Positions 1 to 12,976 of a DNA stretch of 64,000 nucleotides are shown here, piece after piece. A program made the position numbers and the translations under genes. The notes beneath the pieces are model-generated. The model worked only from the letters and a program-made list of their open reading frames with translations. It did not search any database and was not told the origin of the DNA. Location of the stretch: contig NC_057811.1 in assembly GCF_018294505.1 (NCBI RefSeq), positions 23,398,025 to 23,462,024 of the forward strand, given 5' to 3'. Each line of letters begins with the position of its first letter. The first letter of the stretch is position 1. Origin of the DNA: Triticum aestivum (Eukaryota > Streptophyta > Magnoliopsida > Poales > Poaceae).

Positions 1-1585
1 AGGAGATATGCCCTAGAGGCAATAATAAATGTTATTGATTATCTCCCTGTTCATAATTATGTTTATGTTCCATGCTATAACTGTTGTGGTTCCCGAGCCC
101 GTATATCCATAAAGGCTCTGGGAGAACCCATATGCACGTGTGGAATAATAAACGGTAAAATGTATTCCTAGTCGTGCCGCTAAGACTAGCTCAAGTGTTG
201 CATGAAGATTATGTTTTCCCAATCATGGGCATGTGTATGCCAAGCAACTTTGAGGGCACAATGTCAGGAAGGACATTTGTGTTGAATCGACCCGAATTGA
301 TGTTATGCTATGAGATACATTCGTCACAAGTTAATGGTTTATAACACAGAGATAGTTAATGTTTGCATAATTCCTTAGACCATGAGAGTATCGAGTTTCT
401 TCATGCTTGCTTCATGAACTTTGGGGTTTGTTAAACGTCATCCGTAACTGGATGGCTATTACGGCGGCTTACGGGTTCATGGAAAAGTGTGTCAAGTAAC
501 TTGATAGCTCAAGATTGGGATTTGCTCCTCCGACGATGGAGAGATATCTCTGGGCCCTCTCGGTGTTACGGTATCCATCATCGTCTGGCCAGACACTTTG
601 TGATTTGATCACGGGGATGCCGGAACACGATAACGAGAAACGAGAACAATACCGGTAACGAGGTAACTAGCATAGTGGACAAGTTGTTGATCCACGGGAA
701 TGCCAACATGTCTCACCTCGGGTATTTGTAACATATCGCGAAGCAACAGGAATAGCACACGGCAACTGGAGGTTCACTCGAATATTTATTTGTGTGGGTA
801 TAGGGGTCAATATGGGTGTCCACGGCTCCGATGTTGATCATTGATCGGAAAGGGTTCCAGTCATGTCTATACTTCACCGAACCTATAGGGTCACACGCTT
901 AAGGGTCATCTATCTGCTGAATACTAGACAAGGAGTCTGAGAGAAAATCACCGAAAAAGTTTCGGACACCGAAAAGTTTCGGACAGCGGAAAAGTTCCGC
1001 AGAGAGAGGTCACCGGATGAGTTTCGGTGAAACCGAAAAAGTTGTTTCGGGGTATGCCATTAAGTCAAAATGGTTTCGGCACATGCCTGATAATTCTTGG
1101 AGGGTGCCAGAATCATTCTGGAAACTTTTTGGAATTTTCAGAAATAAAAACCGAAAATGTTTCGGAGCTGCCGGTACCGCTTTGGCTGTTTTTCGCAGAT
1201 GAAATTCACTAATCTGAAATTGTTTCAGAACGAATCCAAAATCATTTTAGTGGGTACTGGAATTATTCTAAGACCCACAGAAATATTTTCGGATTTAGTG
1301 GACGCGAAAAATTGTCTTCATGAATAGTGAAAACGCATTCTTGTTTGCTTTTCGCAGATGAAAATCACTAAACCGAAATTGTTTCGGAACGCGTTGAAAA
1401 TTATTTTAGTGGGTACTGGAAATGTTCTGAGCCCACATAAATATTTTCAGTTCGAACGGACGCTGAAAAATGTCGTCATGAATAGTGAAAGTGCTTTTTG
1501 CTTGGCTTCTTGGAGAAGCCACCTTGAGGGCCTTTTTGGTATTTCCCCCCTTGGCTTCTTGGAGAAGCCACCCTTGGGCTTGGCC

Positions 1586-1593
1586 TATAAATA
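1586..1593 (+). promoter_or_regulatory. TATA box of the Copia 5' LTR
   Basis: TATAAATA sits in a GC-rich context, as in the promoter of this LTR type. The same motif recurs at 8987-8994 in the 3' LTR. Confidence 0.65.
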
Positions 1594-1814
1594 GGGGTGG
1601 AGGGGGCTGCCTAAAGGATCATCCCTTCTCACATACAAGTGCCATGCATGATCTGGCTTCTCTCTCCCTCCCAGCGAAATAGTTTCGTAGAGCCGAAAGG
1701 CTGTCTGGGTTCCGGTGGGAACTAGTTCTGGTCGGCGAAGCCCTGCCGGATAGATGACACCGTATGTGTGCAACTCTGTAGAGAGATCGTAGTTTCGGTC
1801 TTAGTTCATGAGTG

Positions 1815-1976
1815 CCTCCCGAAGGGCTGTCCGTGTGACCGTCCGAGTTTCGAAGGTCCTCCCGAAGGGCTGTCCGAGTGACCGTTCGAGTTTCGAAGGT
1901 CCTCCCGAAGGGCTGTCCGCGACACCGTCCGGGGGACTGTTCGACCGCCTCCCGGAGGGCTGTCTGAGGAGCATAT
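1815..1976 (+). repeat. 43-bp tandem repeat in the 5' LTR
   Basis: CCTCCCGAAGGGCTGTCCG begins at 1815, 1858 and 1901, with a degenerate copy at 1948. The spacings are 43, 43 and 47 bp. The 3' LTR carries the same array at about 9208-9370. It lies downstream of the TATA box, so it would fall in the transcribed leader. Confidence 0.85.
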
Positions 1977-2173
1977 GAGGGTATACATCCTCGCGGTTGG
2001 GAGGTTGTAAATCCTTTTTGCGCGGATCTGCACCGCCGATCGTCATCGACTCTACTTCCCGCTGCGCTACGAGTCGGTAACGAAAAAGATCAAACCTTTT
2101 ATGCAGTCTCCATAGTGGTCCCGGGCTGGTGCGTAGGTCAGAAAATTTTGTTTTCTGCTGGGTTACCCTACAG

Positions 2174-2187
2174 TGGCATCATGAGCC
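2174..2187 (+). other. Degenerate primer-binding site of the Copia element
   Basis: TGGCATCATGAGCC lies one base after the LTR end. It resembles the TGGTATCAGAGCC initiator-methionine primer site of BARE-type elements with mismatches and a one-base insertion. Confidence 0.6.
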
Positions 2188-2699
2188 GTGCTATGCGTAG
2201 ATGCAGGTTGCGATCTAGAATACATAGAGATGTATGGGTATTGCATAATATAATTAGGTAGTACATGAGATCTATTGCTGAAAATTATTTATGCGTTGCA
2301 TTTGCTCAATCTCGAGACAGCATGGTGGAATTTGACAAAGTTCTGGCAATCCGTGATCCTGATTGATCATGGAAGTGCTATCAGTTCTTTGGGTTCTGCC
2401 GTAGTCAAAAGAAAGATGAAATTCGCAGACGACAGGGCAATGCAGATATGATCTACACGGGGGTCATGCGTATGACGAAGTTTAGTATGGGTATCGAGAT
2501 TTTATTGTCTCATGCTTCATACACCCTGCAAAGTTAATCTAGCGACATGAACTATCATACTTGATGATGAACGTTGGTCGCTGCGGTTTAAGTCAAAACC
2601 TTAGAAGCCACGTAAAATAAATTTTGCATAAACCGATTAGAGGCGTCTAACTTGGTTTTGCAGGATGTGCATGTGATGTGGTATAGCAGTGCTCATACT

Positions 2700-5600
2700 A
2701 ATTCGATTATGTATGAGATGACTATATGATGTAATTTGATTAACATGACCTGCGTGTCATGATTCGGCATGATGGCTGGAGCCATATGATTGCACTTTAA
2801 TGACCTGCGTGTCAACCTTGTTGTAATGCATTATTTTGTTAGCTATAGAGATAGCAATATTATCTGGTGCATCGACAAGGTGGTGGCAATCTTCGCGAAG
2901 GTGAACACCGACGCGAATGCCGAAGACGAAGAAATGAAAGACTTCTCCGTCAGAAAGGGCTATACCATATCATGCTATTATGAATTGCCTGAGATGTTTA
3001 TCCCTTATGATGCACCCTTCTTGATTGCGCGGTAGTCGCTTTTATTAGGGTGATCTCTCACAAAAAATACCAAGTAGTTAGTGTTCTCCCAAGTGTAGCA
3101 CCGTCACGGCACCTATCTTTTCGGGGTGCGCCGTGTCACACGGGTACGAACGATTAGAGAAGTGTGAGGCGGGTGAGTTGAGACCTCGCAGCGAGATCAC
3201 TTGGTTGTCTTGACGTTCAGGCATGACCGTCATGAGCTCGGAACACACGCATCGAAAGATGAACAAGAGTCACATAGAGATGTGATTGGCAAGTTGGCCT
3301 ACCGGTTGAGATTTTTCGTCATCAGTGGTGTTACACCAATGGCGAACAATTGAAATGTGGGTCTTGTATCACTCACAATCAATTTTGAGAGATATTGATT
3401 TGAGTGGGAGCGCACTGTTGAATTAACATGTTTAATTCTTAGTGCAATTAATTATGAACATTGTCTAAGTGTTATATGCAAAATAGTTGTAGAATAATGG
3501 CTCGCGTTTCCACCTTCCCTATTAAAATTGAATAGCTGTTAAATATCTGGTTAAAACTTTACGGTTGGTAACGTAATGTGAGGATCGTCCTCAAGAGTGC
3601 CGAGAAGGACTTTGTCCTATCGCATGCTTTCCGTATTATCCCGCTAATGCTATGGATCATACGACTCTCGTCCTTCGATCCAAAAGCTATAATTCCGTTT
3701 CAGTCAAGTGCAATATGTTTGCTTCCATGAGACCCGAACTTCGAAAGTTTGGATAGTTATGTGATATTCATTGAATCTGAAAATCATTTTCAGAGATAGA
3801 CAAAAGCTAAAAGATATGAGATATCCAAAGCAATGTTTGTTTGCAAACTATTAGTAAAAGTGTTTACTATGCATTAGACTGATAAAAGAGGGATCCAGGA
3901 GAACGCCTACCATATGATGAAAGGTGAATAAAACAACAACTTAAAGAGAAAGGAAGTGTCCGAAGGGTGTTAGTAAGACTTTCACGCCTAGGAAGTCCGG
4001 GGCTAATGCCACTCTTAAGTTGGGTGCTTCTTCTGAGAGTAGGAGAAATACTAAAAGTTAAACTGTTAGAAGTATAAAGGCAAAAGGAAAGAAGACTGGA
4101 ATATCCAGCTCATGTATGAATGTCATACAAGTTTTTGATGTATAGAAGGCTGGTCAAAGATATAGTTCTTGCGAATTATGGTTAAACATGTTAATCACTA
4201 ATTCTTGGGTATTGTGAGTTAATCACAAAAATGCCCGCTCGATTGCATTTTGTTGCAACTCGATGTAAGAACTACTATGGCCTGAAAGACTAGCCAGGAA
4301 TGAGGTTGAGATACACACATGGAACATAGTAAATGTTACTATACCTTCCATCGGTGTATTACCCATGTATTTACTTTCATAATTCATTTTAGAGTTTCAC
4401 ACTCTAGCCCTTTGCATAAGGTATCTTGCAAGAAGGTTGTTCATAAGAGAACTTTTCATGTTCGGTGTTATGAATAACATAAGGGCCATACTTTCATTAT
4501 GAATGAGATGTATGTTATGAATATTGATTAATACATTACCTCTGGGTTTACCTTCATAATTCATTTTAGAGTTTCATACACTCTAGCCATTGCACAATGT
4601 TTGTTGCAAAAGAGTTGTTCATAAAAACAACAATTGTTGTTAAGTATTATGAATAACATGAAGGGCCATGCTTCCATCCAAGATGGATGTATGTTATGAA
4701 TATTGATGGTAATATAATACATCCATAACACTGACGCTAAATGTCGCAAGACTATGAGAATACCACACATGTGTGGCACTGTATTTGGTCACATTGGAGA
4801 AACCCGCATGGAAAAATTCCATTATGATGGATTTTGAAGTCGTTTGATTTTGAATCATCTGACACTTGCAACTTTTCTCCGAAAAGTGAAGTGACTGAAA
4901 TACCGTTCACAGGCCATAAGGAACGAGCAACAAACTTATTGGTGATCATACATTTTGATGTGTGTAGTTCAATAAATGTTGTTGCAAGTAGTGGATTTAT
5001 ATATCTTCAGAAATGACTCAAGTAGATATATGGATATTTGCTTGATGAGACGTAAGTCTGGATCTTTTGAAATCATTCGAAAGGTTTTCAAAAATGAAGT
5101 AGAAGTTATTGTAACAAGAAAATTATGTTTCTGCAATTTGATTGCACAAAGGAATATTTGAGTTACATGTTTAGCGAATGTCTGATGAGTTGTGAAAGGG
5201 GTTTCATAACTTGCACCTCCCGGAACACCACTGCAAGTGAAAAGTCCGTGGAGATGTAATCTAACCATTTATGACATGGTAAGGTCAAAGATGACATAAA
5301 TAAATTTGCCATTATCCTTTTTAAAGTGATGCTTTAGAGACTGCGGCTTTTACACTGAAAAGAGCTACATCGGGTCTGTTGAAATGAAGCCATGGTATGG
5401 TACGCCCAACCATGTTATATCTTTTCTTAACATTTGGAATATGGGGCTTGTGTAAAAGGTTACAAACCTATTCCAAATCAGACAAGTGCTACTTTGTAGG
5501 TTATACCAAAATGTTGGGTATTCCTCCCTCACTATACCGAGGCAAATAGTTTTGCCGCGAAACGGTGTGCTTTTAAAGAGAATGGTTCTTTCAAAAAGGT

Positions 5601-7230
5601 GAGTGGGAGAATAGTGCAACTCGACGAGATAAACAGTATCTTCATCAGATCAAAGGAAAGAGACCTTGGAAGTAATTCCAGAGTTTCCTACTGCGACTGA
5701 TACGGAAGTCTCTACAATAAAATGTATGAACTTCGGTCGAACTTGCAGCTGAACCACGTAGGCAAGGCTCGTGCAAACCTCTCAGGTGCGCAAACGAGAT
5801 ATTGTTGTTAAACAACATTATACCTACGATACACAAGGAAGCGTTGATGGGCCCTGACTCCAGAATTGGCTAAATGCCAATACAACCCGAGTTAGTTTCC
5901 ATATAAGTGATTCAAGATTAAAACCTTGATACACCTTTCGGAAGACTTAGAGTCTAACGAATATTTATGGAACTTAAAACTGATACGGATAAAAATGTTT
6001 TATCCATAAAGCTCGACTTGTTGAAATAACAAGTTCAAGAGTTGACTACGATGAGGTTGTTTTCATCGTAGCGATGCTTAAAGTCGGTTCGGGTTGAACT
6101 AGCAATTAATACATATTTCAATCATGAGATATGAAACATGGATGACAATAGGATTTCCATCTGATGGAAATGAAACCAAGGACTTGCATGTGTTACAGTC
6201 CAAGGCATTTTGTCTATCCAGAGGATGCTAGTAAGGGTGCAAACTTCAGAGTTCCAGGGATGGACAGAAGAGAGCAAAATGGAGTTGGAATCTTCGTGAT
6301 TTGATGAAATGGTCAAAGGGGTTTGACTTCATCAATGGGTAACGAAGATGCTTGTAATTCAAGAAAGTAAGTGGGAGCGTAATAATATTTCTAAAAACCT
6401 TGTGTGCTTGACACATTGTTAATTGGAAATAAATTTCTTGACACGAATTAGGACTTCATTTGAAAATAGTTTATTGATGAAGTGCTTAGGCTAAATAGCC
6501 TCAATATTAGGCATAATGATCTATGGAGATAGATTTACCTAATAGGGCTAAGCAATGAATACATATTGAGAAGGTGCTAAAACCTTTTAGCATTTAAAAC
6601 CGCCAGGGAGTGATTCTTGCCGGAGTCACATGGAAGAGTTTTTTGCAAGACTCGGTGTCCCAAAACACTGATGAGCAAAATACATGATGCAGATTCCACA
6701 CACTTTTGTGTATGGATTAATCATGTATTCCATGGTATGTAAAACAACCAGATACGTCCGATACTCCCAAGGTGTTGCGAGTATGGATACCAAAGTGATC
6801 AAATTACTGATCATGGGACAACAGTGAAAGATGTCACAGAGTACTAGAGTAAGTACTGATGACATAGTTTTCTCGCAAGCAAAGATCATGAAGAGTTCGT
6901 TGTAAAATGTTACATCGATACAGTCTTCATCTTTTCTCCATGCGATTTTCGATTTAACTTGAGGGTTTTGTGTAACACACAATGTGGTGGCACAGTTAGT
7001 TGGAATTTGTTCAAACTAGTTACTGTGGCGAATTCTATAACAAGGGCTAAATATGTTGACGCTTTAGAAGCGACAAAGAAGATGTTGAATCATATAGTTC
7101 ATTCATGAACTTAGTATGGTTCCAAGATGGCTTTTGACAATGGGACACTACTGCAGATAGTTGCTCCATAACTCAGTCTGAGGAATCCAGGTTCGACCTG
7201 TGATTCACATACATACAAAGCCAAGTCCAC
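2700..7230 (+). pseudogene. Decayed Copia gag-pol polyprotein
   Basis: No long ORF survives, but remnants are readable by hopping frames. Around 6220-6370 a stretch corresponds to the reverse-transcriptase motif SWNLRFD...GFDFIN, with the matching conserved Asn-Glu-Asp-Ala-Cys segment downstream. Around 6560-6720 come the SQSTYIEKVL-like and TRPDV-like regions. At 6980-7130 lies the RNase H end, including a segment reading like AVSWKSFKQPTVADSTTEAEY. Gag-like lysine/serine-rich pieces lie near 3950-4120. Stops and frameshifts occur every few dozen codons. The product is non-functional, so any mobilisation must have depended on another element's proteins. Confidence 0.75.
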
Positions 7231-7415
7231 ACAAAATATGAATTTTGTGAAAACGTGAAAACGCGAGGACATGCAAAGATACACAAGGAGCTGAAGTCGC
7301 CAGATCCGTTGGACATCAGGCTATACCACAAGCGAAGCATATTTACACCAGTGTGCCACAGGTGTGAAGTGCATTAGCATAAGCTAGATTATTGACTCTA
7401 GTGCAAGTGGGAGTC

Positions 7416-9575
7416 TGTAGGAGATATGCCCTAGAGGCAATAATAAATGTTATTGATTATCTCCCTGTTCATAATTATGTTTATGTTCCATGCTATAACT
7501 GCTGTGGTTCCCGAGCCCGTATATCCATAAAGGCTCTGGGGAGAACCCATATGCACGTGTGGAATAATAAACGGTAAAATGTATTCCTAGTCGTGCCTCT
7601 AAGACTAGCTCAAGTGTTGCATGATGATTATGTTTTCCCAATCATGGGCATGTCTATGCCAAGCAACTTTGAGGGCACAATGTCAGGAAGGACATTTGTG
7701 TTGAATCGACCCGAATTGATGTTATGCTATGAGATACATTCGTCACAAGTTAATGGTTTATAACACAGAGATAGTTAATGTTTGCATAATTCCTTAGACC
7801 ATGAGAGTATCGAGTTTCTTCATGCTTGCTTCATGAACTTTGGGGTTTGTTAAACGTCATCCGTAACTGGATGGCTATTACGGCGGCTTACGGGTTCATG
7901 GAAAGTGTGTCAAGTAACTTGATAGCTCAAGATTGGGATTTGCTCCTCCGACGATGGAGAGATATCTCTGGGCCCTCTCGGTGTTACGGTATCCATCATC
8001 GTCTGGCCAGACACTTTGTGATTTGATCACGGGGATGCCGGAACACGATAACGAGAAACGAGAACAATACCGGTAACGAGGTAACTAGCATAGTGGACAA
8101 GTTGTTGATCCACGGGAATGCCAACATGTCTCACCTCGGGTATTTGTAACATATCACGAAGCAACAGGAATAGCACACGGCAACTGGAGGTTCACTCGAA
8201 TATTTATTTGTGTGGGTATAGGGGTCAATATGGGTGTCCACGACTCCGATGTTGATCATTGATCGGAAAGGGTTCCCGTCATGTCTATACTTCACCAAAC
8301 CTATAGGGTCACACGCTTAAGGGTCATCTATCTGCTGAATACTAGACAAGGAGTCTGAGAGAAAATCACCGAAAAAGTTTCGGACAGCGGAAAAGTTCCG
8401 CGGAGAGAGGTCACCGGATGAGTTTTGGTGAAACCGAAAAAGTTGTTTCGGGGTATGCCATTAAGTCAAAATGGTTTCGGCACATGCCTGATAATTCTTG
8501 GAGGGTCCTAGAATCATTCTGGAAACTTTTTGGAATTTTTAGAAATAAAAACCGAAAATGTTTCAGAGCTGCCGGTACCGCTTTGGCTGTTTTTCGCAGA
8601 TGAAATTCAATAATCTGAAATTGTTTCAGAACGAATCCAAAATCATTTTAGTGGGTACTGGAATTATTCTAAGACCCACAGAAATATTTTCGGATTTAGT
8701 GGACGCGAAAAATTGTCTTCATGAATAGTGAAAATGCATTCTTGTTTGCTTTTCGCAGATGAAAATCACTAAACCGAAATTGTTTCGGAACGCGTTGAAA
8801 ATTATTTTAGTGGGTACTGGAAATGTTCTGAGCCCACATAAATATTTTCAGTTCGAACGGACGCTGAAAAATGTCGTCATGAATAGTGAAAGTGCTTTTT
8901 GCTTGGCTTCTTGGAGAAGCCACCTTGAGGGCCTTTTTGGTATTTCCCCCCTTGGCTTCTTGGAGAAGCCACCCTTGGGCTTGGCCTATAAATAGGGGTG
9001 GAGGGGGCTGCCTAAAGGATCATCCCTTCTCACATACAAGTGCCATGCATGATCTGGCTTCTCTCTCCCTCCCAGCGAAATAGTTTCGTAGAGCCGAAAG
9101 GCTGTCTGGGTTCCGGTGGGAACTAGTTCTGGACGGCGAAGCCCTGCCGGATAGATGACACCGTATGTGTGCAACTCTGTAGAGAGATCGTAGTTTCGGT
9201 CTTAGTTCGTGAGTGCCTCCCGAAGGGCTGTCCGTGTGACCGTCCGAGTTTCGAAGGTCCTCCCGAAGGGCTGTCCGAGTGACCGTTCGAGTTTCGAAGG
9301 TCCTCCCGAAGGGCTGTCCGCGACACCGTCCGGGGGACTGTTCGACCGCCTCCCGGAGGGCTGTCTGAGGAGCAGATGAGGGTATACATCCTCGCGGTTG
9401 GGAGGTTGTAAATCCTAGCTGCGGGGATCTGCACCGCCGATCGTCATCGACTCTACTTCCCGCTGCGCTACGAGTCGGTAACGAAAAAGATCAAACCTTG
9501 TATGCAGTCTCCATAGTGGTCCTGGGCTGGTGCGTAGGTCGGAAATTTTTTGTTTTCTGCTGCCGTTACCCTACA
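7416..9575 (+). repeat. 3' LTR of the Copia element
   Basis: This complete 2160-bp LTR starts TGTAGG directly after the polypurine tract and ends CCTACA. The five bases after it (GATCG) should be the target duplication, but the left flank lies outside the window. It includes a TATA box at 8987-8994. Confidence 0.92.
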
Positions 9576-9737
9576 GATCGTGGCTATTGACATACCTGAT
9601 CGAAGATAACCGTGTCGGAGTCCAATGAACATGGGGTCAGTTGGATTTGAACCTGCAAGATGATCTTGATTGATAGCTGAAGATGTGCATGCTTGGTTGA
9701 TGGCTAATGAGTGCCATGCGTTTGTGTACATTGTCAA

Positions 9738-10312
9738 GGTTGACCGGTGGGTGTCTACTTGGCCATGCGTGCATGCATCGTCTGCGTCCAGTAGGCATGT
9801 GACGCACGAGACGGGCCTTGGTTGCTAGGGTCCACATCTTGCAGCACAGAGTTCTGAAGCAGATGAAGGGGCAGGCCCCGCACACCGTTCGTAGGCCAGA
9901 CTCGTTTCCTCTCAATGGAAAATGGCTCCGAGGCGGCCCTTCTCTTTGGTGGCACATGGCCCACATATATGGACCAAAGAGCTTAGCATGTGATTGTTAC
10001 CGCATTCCCTGCTATGATTTCATGTGGCCGCGGTATAGATTGTGAATTCCCGATGATACTACCCTGGAAATGCGGCAAATGTCCTGAATATGGCACGTGG
10101 GACCCAAGAAAGGCCGGGACCTAGCATGCGCGTTTGGATTGTTCTCTGTTGACCCGAGAGAAAGCACCGATGAAAACAGAGGAACGGGCCCGCACTCAGT
10201 GCGCAAACCGGACGCGTTACCTCAAGGTAGCTAGATCCAAACCATGCACCCCCGCCGTCTAGACTCACGTGGCGCACCACTTACGCACTAGACCACACCA
10301 CTTACGCCGGCC
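9738..10312 (+). repeat. Unclassified repeat, copy B
   Basis: Blocks of this segment recur at 29505-30490. Shared pieces include ACGGGCCTTGG, CCGCACACCGT, the block AAACCGGACGCGTTACCTC followed by TAGATCCAAACCATGCACC, and GATTTCATGTGGCCGCGGTA. It shows no ORF, inverted ends or LTR. The order of blocks suggests a head-to-tail tandem unit rather than a transposon. Confidence 0.7.
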
Positions 10313-10344
10313 CCAAGCCAAGAATTCCCCCGGGTAGACTCATA

Positions 10345-10466
10345 CTCTCTCCGTCCGGAAATACTTGTCATCAAAATGGATAAAAGAGGATGTATGTAGA
10401 CGTCATTTTAGTTCTAGATACATCTTTTTTATCCATTTGATGACAAGTATTTTCGGACGGAGGGAG
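10345..10466. mobile_element. Stowaway MITE
   Basis: This 122-bp palindromic element starts CTCTCTCCGTCCGGAAATAC and ends with its complement TTTCGGACGGAGGGAG. TA target duplications lie at 10343-10344 and 10467-10468. It has no coding capacity and is a Tc1/mariner derivative. Confidence 0.9.
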
Positions 10467-11121
10467 TATGTCGCACACAAAATAGAATTAGCACAAGACT
10501 TTCACCCCCATTCACAGGTTACTACCTTGTGCACCCTAGCCAGCATGATACACTGCATGCACTAGACTACCTGGGCCCACAGCATGCACCACTACACGTA
10601 CGTGTCCACAAGACGAACTAACCCATAATCAACTTTTTTTGGCCAAAACAGTTTAGTTATTTTATAATGTCTTGAAAATAGCAAGGTTTCTGTTAAATAA
10701 ATGCCTTAATTACAATAAGCTCCATTTTTGTCCCTCTCAACGGGGGGCATTCCATTTTGTCCACCATTAGTGCCTCCTTGACCATGACTTCTTCATTCCG
10801 GCCATAGGGCTCACTTATATCTGAGCGACTCCAATCTACGAGGCCAAGTTGCCGCTAATATTGTGGTGTGCAAATTTATCTTTGTTTTAGAGTGGAGCAT
10901 CACCAATTTATGACATTGACGAAGCGGAACATTCGTTGGAGGCACCGTTGGATACGTGACAATGTTGTCTTGTTCCCTACCTAGCAACTGAAACTTGTCT
11001 GCGAATTCTTGCAGTTCATTTTATTCATTAAATTAATTTGTAACATTTAACTAGGCGAGATTTTGTATTCATAGTGTTTATAATTACCTAAATATTGGAC
11101 CACATGACACATGCGGTAAGC

Positions 11122-12685
11122 TGATACGTCTCCAACGTATCTATATTTTTTATTGTTCCATGCTATTATATTATCTGTTTTGGATGTTTAATGGGCTTTA
11201 TTATGCACTTTTATATTATTATTGGGACTAACCTATTAACCGAAGGCCGAGTGCAAATTGCTGTTTTTTTGCCTATTTCAGTGTTTCGCAGAAAAGGACT
11301 ATCAAACGGAATCCAAACGGAATGAAACCTTCGCGAGGATCTTTTTGGAACAAACGCAATCCGGGAGACTTGGAGTGGACGTCAAGGAAGCAACGAGGTG
11401 GCCACGAGGTAGGGAGGCGCGCCCCCACCCTCGTGGGCCCCTCGTGGCTCCACCGACCTACTTCTTTCGCCTATATAAACTCATATACCCTGAAAACATC
11501 CAAGAGCACCACGAAACCCTATTTCCACCACCGCAACCTTCTATACCCGTGAGATCCCATCTTGGGGCCTTTTCTGGCGCTTTGCCGGAGTGGGAATCGA
11601 TCACGAAGGGCTTCTACATCAACACCATAGCCTCACCAATGATGTGTGAGTAGTTTACCACAGACCTGCGGGTCCATAGTTATTAGCTAGATGGCTCCTT
11701 CTCTCTCTTTGGATCTCAATAGAAAGTTCTCCTCGATTCTCTTGGAGATCTATTCGATGTAATTCTTTTTGCGGGGTGTTTGTCGAGATCCGATGAATTG
11801 TGGGTTTATGATCAAGTTTATCTATGAACAATATTTGATTCTTCTCTGAATTCTTATATGCATGATTTGATATCTTTGCAAGTATCTTTGAATTATTAGT
11901 TTGGTTTGGCCTACTAGATTGATCTTTCTTGCAATGGGAGAAGTGCTTAGCTTTGGGTTCAATCTTGCGGTGTCCTTTTCCAGTGACAGCAGGGGCAGCA
12001 AGGCACGTATTGTATTGTTGCCATCGAGGATAAAAAGATGGGGTTTATATCATATTGCTTGAGTTTATCCCTCTACATCATGTCATCTTGCCTAATGCGT
12101 TACTTTGTTCTTATGAACTTAATACTCTAGATGCATGCTGGATAGCGGTTGATGTGTGGAGTAATAGTAGTAGATGCAGAATCGTTTCGGTCTACTTGTC
12201 ACAGACGTGATGCCTATATACATGATCATGCCTAGATATTCTCGTAACTATGCGCTTTTCTATCAATTGCTCGACAGTAATTTGTTCACCCACCGTAGAT
12301 TATGCTATCTTGAGGGAAGCCACTAGTGAAACCTATGGTCCCTGGGTTTATCTTCCATCATATTATTTTCCTATCAACTTGCTATTTCTGTCATTGTTTA
12401 TTTTGCTATCTTTACTTTCCAATCTATACAACAAAAATACCAAAAATATTTATCTTATTATCTTTATCAGATCTCACTTTTGCAAGTGGCCGTGAAGGGA
12501 TTGACATCCCCTTTATCGCGTTGGTTGCAAGGTTCTTGATTGTTTGTGCAGGTACAGGGACTTGCGTGTAGTATCCTACTGGATTGATACCTTGGTTCTC
12601 AAAAACCGAGGGAAATAGTTACGCTACTTTGCTGCATCACCCTTTCCTCTTCAAGGGAAAACCAACGCATGCTCAAGAGGTAGTA
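11122..12685 (+). repeat. 5' LTR of the Fatima/Sumana-like element
   Basis: It runs from TGATACG to GAGGTAGTA, the point at which it stops matching the right LTR. The canonical CA end appears changed to TA in both copies. A TATATAAA box lies at 11472-11479. Confidence 0.88.
11472..11479 (+). promoter_or_regulatory. TATA box of the Gypsy-type 5' LTR
   Basis: TATATAAA lies in a CGCC...CTCATATACC context. The equivalent in the 3' LTR (about 17330) is TATATATA. Confidence 0.6.
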
Positions 12686-12692
12686 AGAAGGA

Positions 12693-12784
12693 TTTCTGGC
12701 GCTGTTGCCGGGGAGATTTACGCCAAGTCAAGACAAAATTTGATCTCCCGTCAACTTGCCAATTTCTGGCGCCGTTGTAGGGGA
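12693..12784 (+). other. Primer-binding site, duplicated
   Basis: TTTCTGGCGCTGTTGCCGGG (from 12693) directly follows the LTR, where a Gypsy primer site should be. A near-copy, TTTCTGGCGCCGTTGTAGGG, starts 70 bp later at 12763, with similar sequence after each (GGGGAGAT..TACGC..AAGTCAAGACA). Only the first is correctly placed to prime. Confidence 0.7.
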
Positions 12785-12976
12785 GATCTACGCACAAGTC
12801 AAGACATACTAAGTACCCATCACAAACTCTTCTCCCTCGCATTATATTATTTGCCATTTGCCTCTCGTTTTCCTCTCCCCCACTTCACCTTTGCCGTTTT
12901 ATTCGCCTTCTTTTTCCGCCTGTCTCTTTCTGCTTGCTTCTTGTTTGCTTGTGTGTTGGATTGATTGTTTGTCACG

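Larger units (their letters stand above)
1..2172 (+). repeat. 5' LTR of the Copia element (3 bases short)
   Basis: It matches 7416-9575 almost base for base. By eye the copies differ at roughly 30 single positions plus a small indel near 970-985, where the 5' copy has an extra GTTTCGGACACCGAAAA-type unit. It contains a TATA box, a duplicated CTTGGCTTCTTGGAGAAGCC motif (around 1501 and 1550) and a 43-bp tandem repeat. Confidence 0.92.
1..9575 (+). mobile_element. Copia LTR retrotransposon, BARE/Angela/Maximus-like, internally decayed
   Basis: Two near-identical LTRs (1-2172 and 7416-9575) flank a 5.2-kb interior. The right LTR begins TGTAGGAGAT and ends CCCTACA, giving the short inverted ends TGTAGG/CCTACA. 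The left copy lacks its first three bases because the window starts there. A degenerate initiator-Met-type primer site follows the left LTR, and a purine-rich tract (AAGTGGGAGTC) precedes the right one. Translation of the interior shows Copia reverse-transcriptase and RNase H remnants in the normal order but with many stops and shifts. Naming the lineage rests on LTR and pol resemblance recalled from Triticeae Copia families. Confidence 0.9.
9576..11121. other. Spacer between LTR elements
   Basis: No credible gene was seen. It contains an unclassified repeat (9738-10312), a Stowaway MITE (10345-10466) and about 650 bp of AT-rich sequence without recognisable coding or element structure. Short ORFs here lie over the repeat in several frames on both strands, and none has a recognisable domain. 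Confidence 0.6.

Noticed and set aside
1017..2046. Paired ORFs in the Copia LTRs
   Set aside because: The same ORFs occur in both LTRs. They are chance frames in non-coding LTR sequence.
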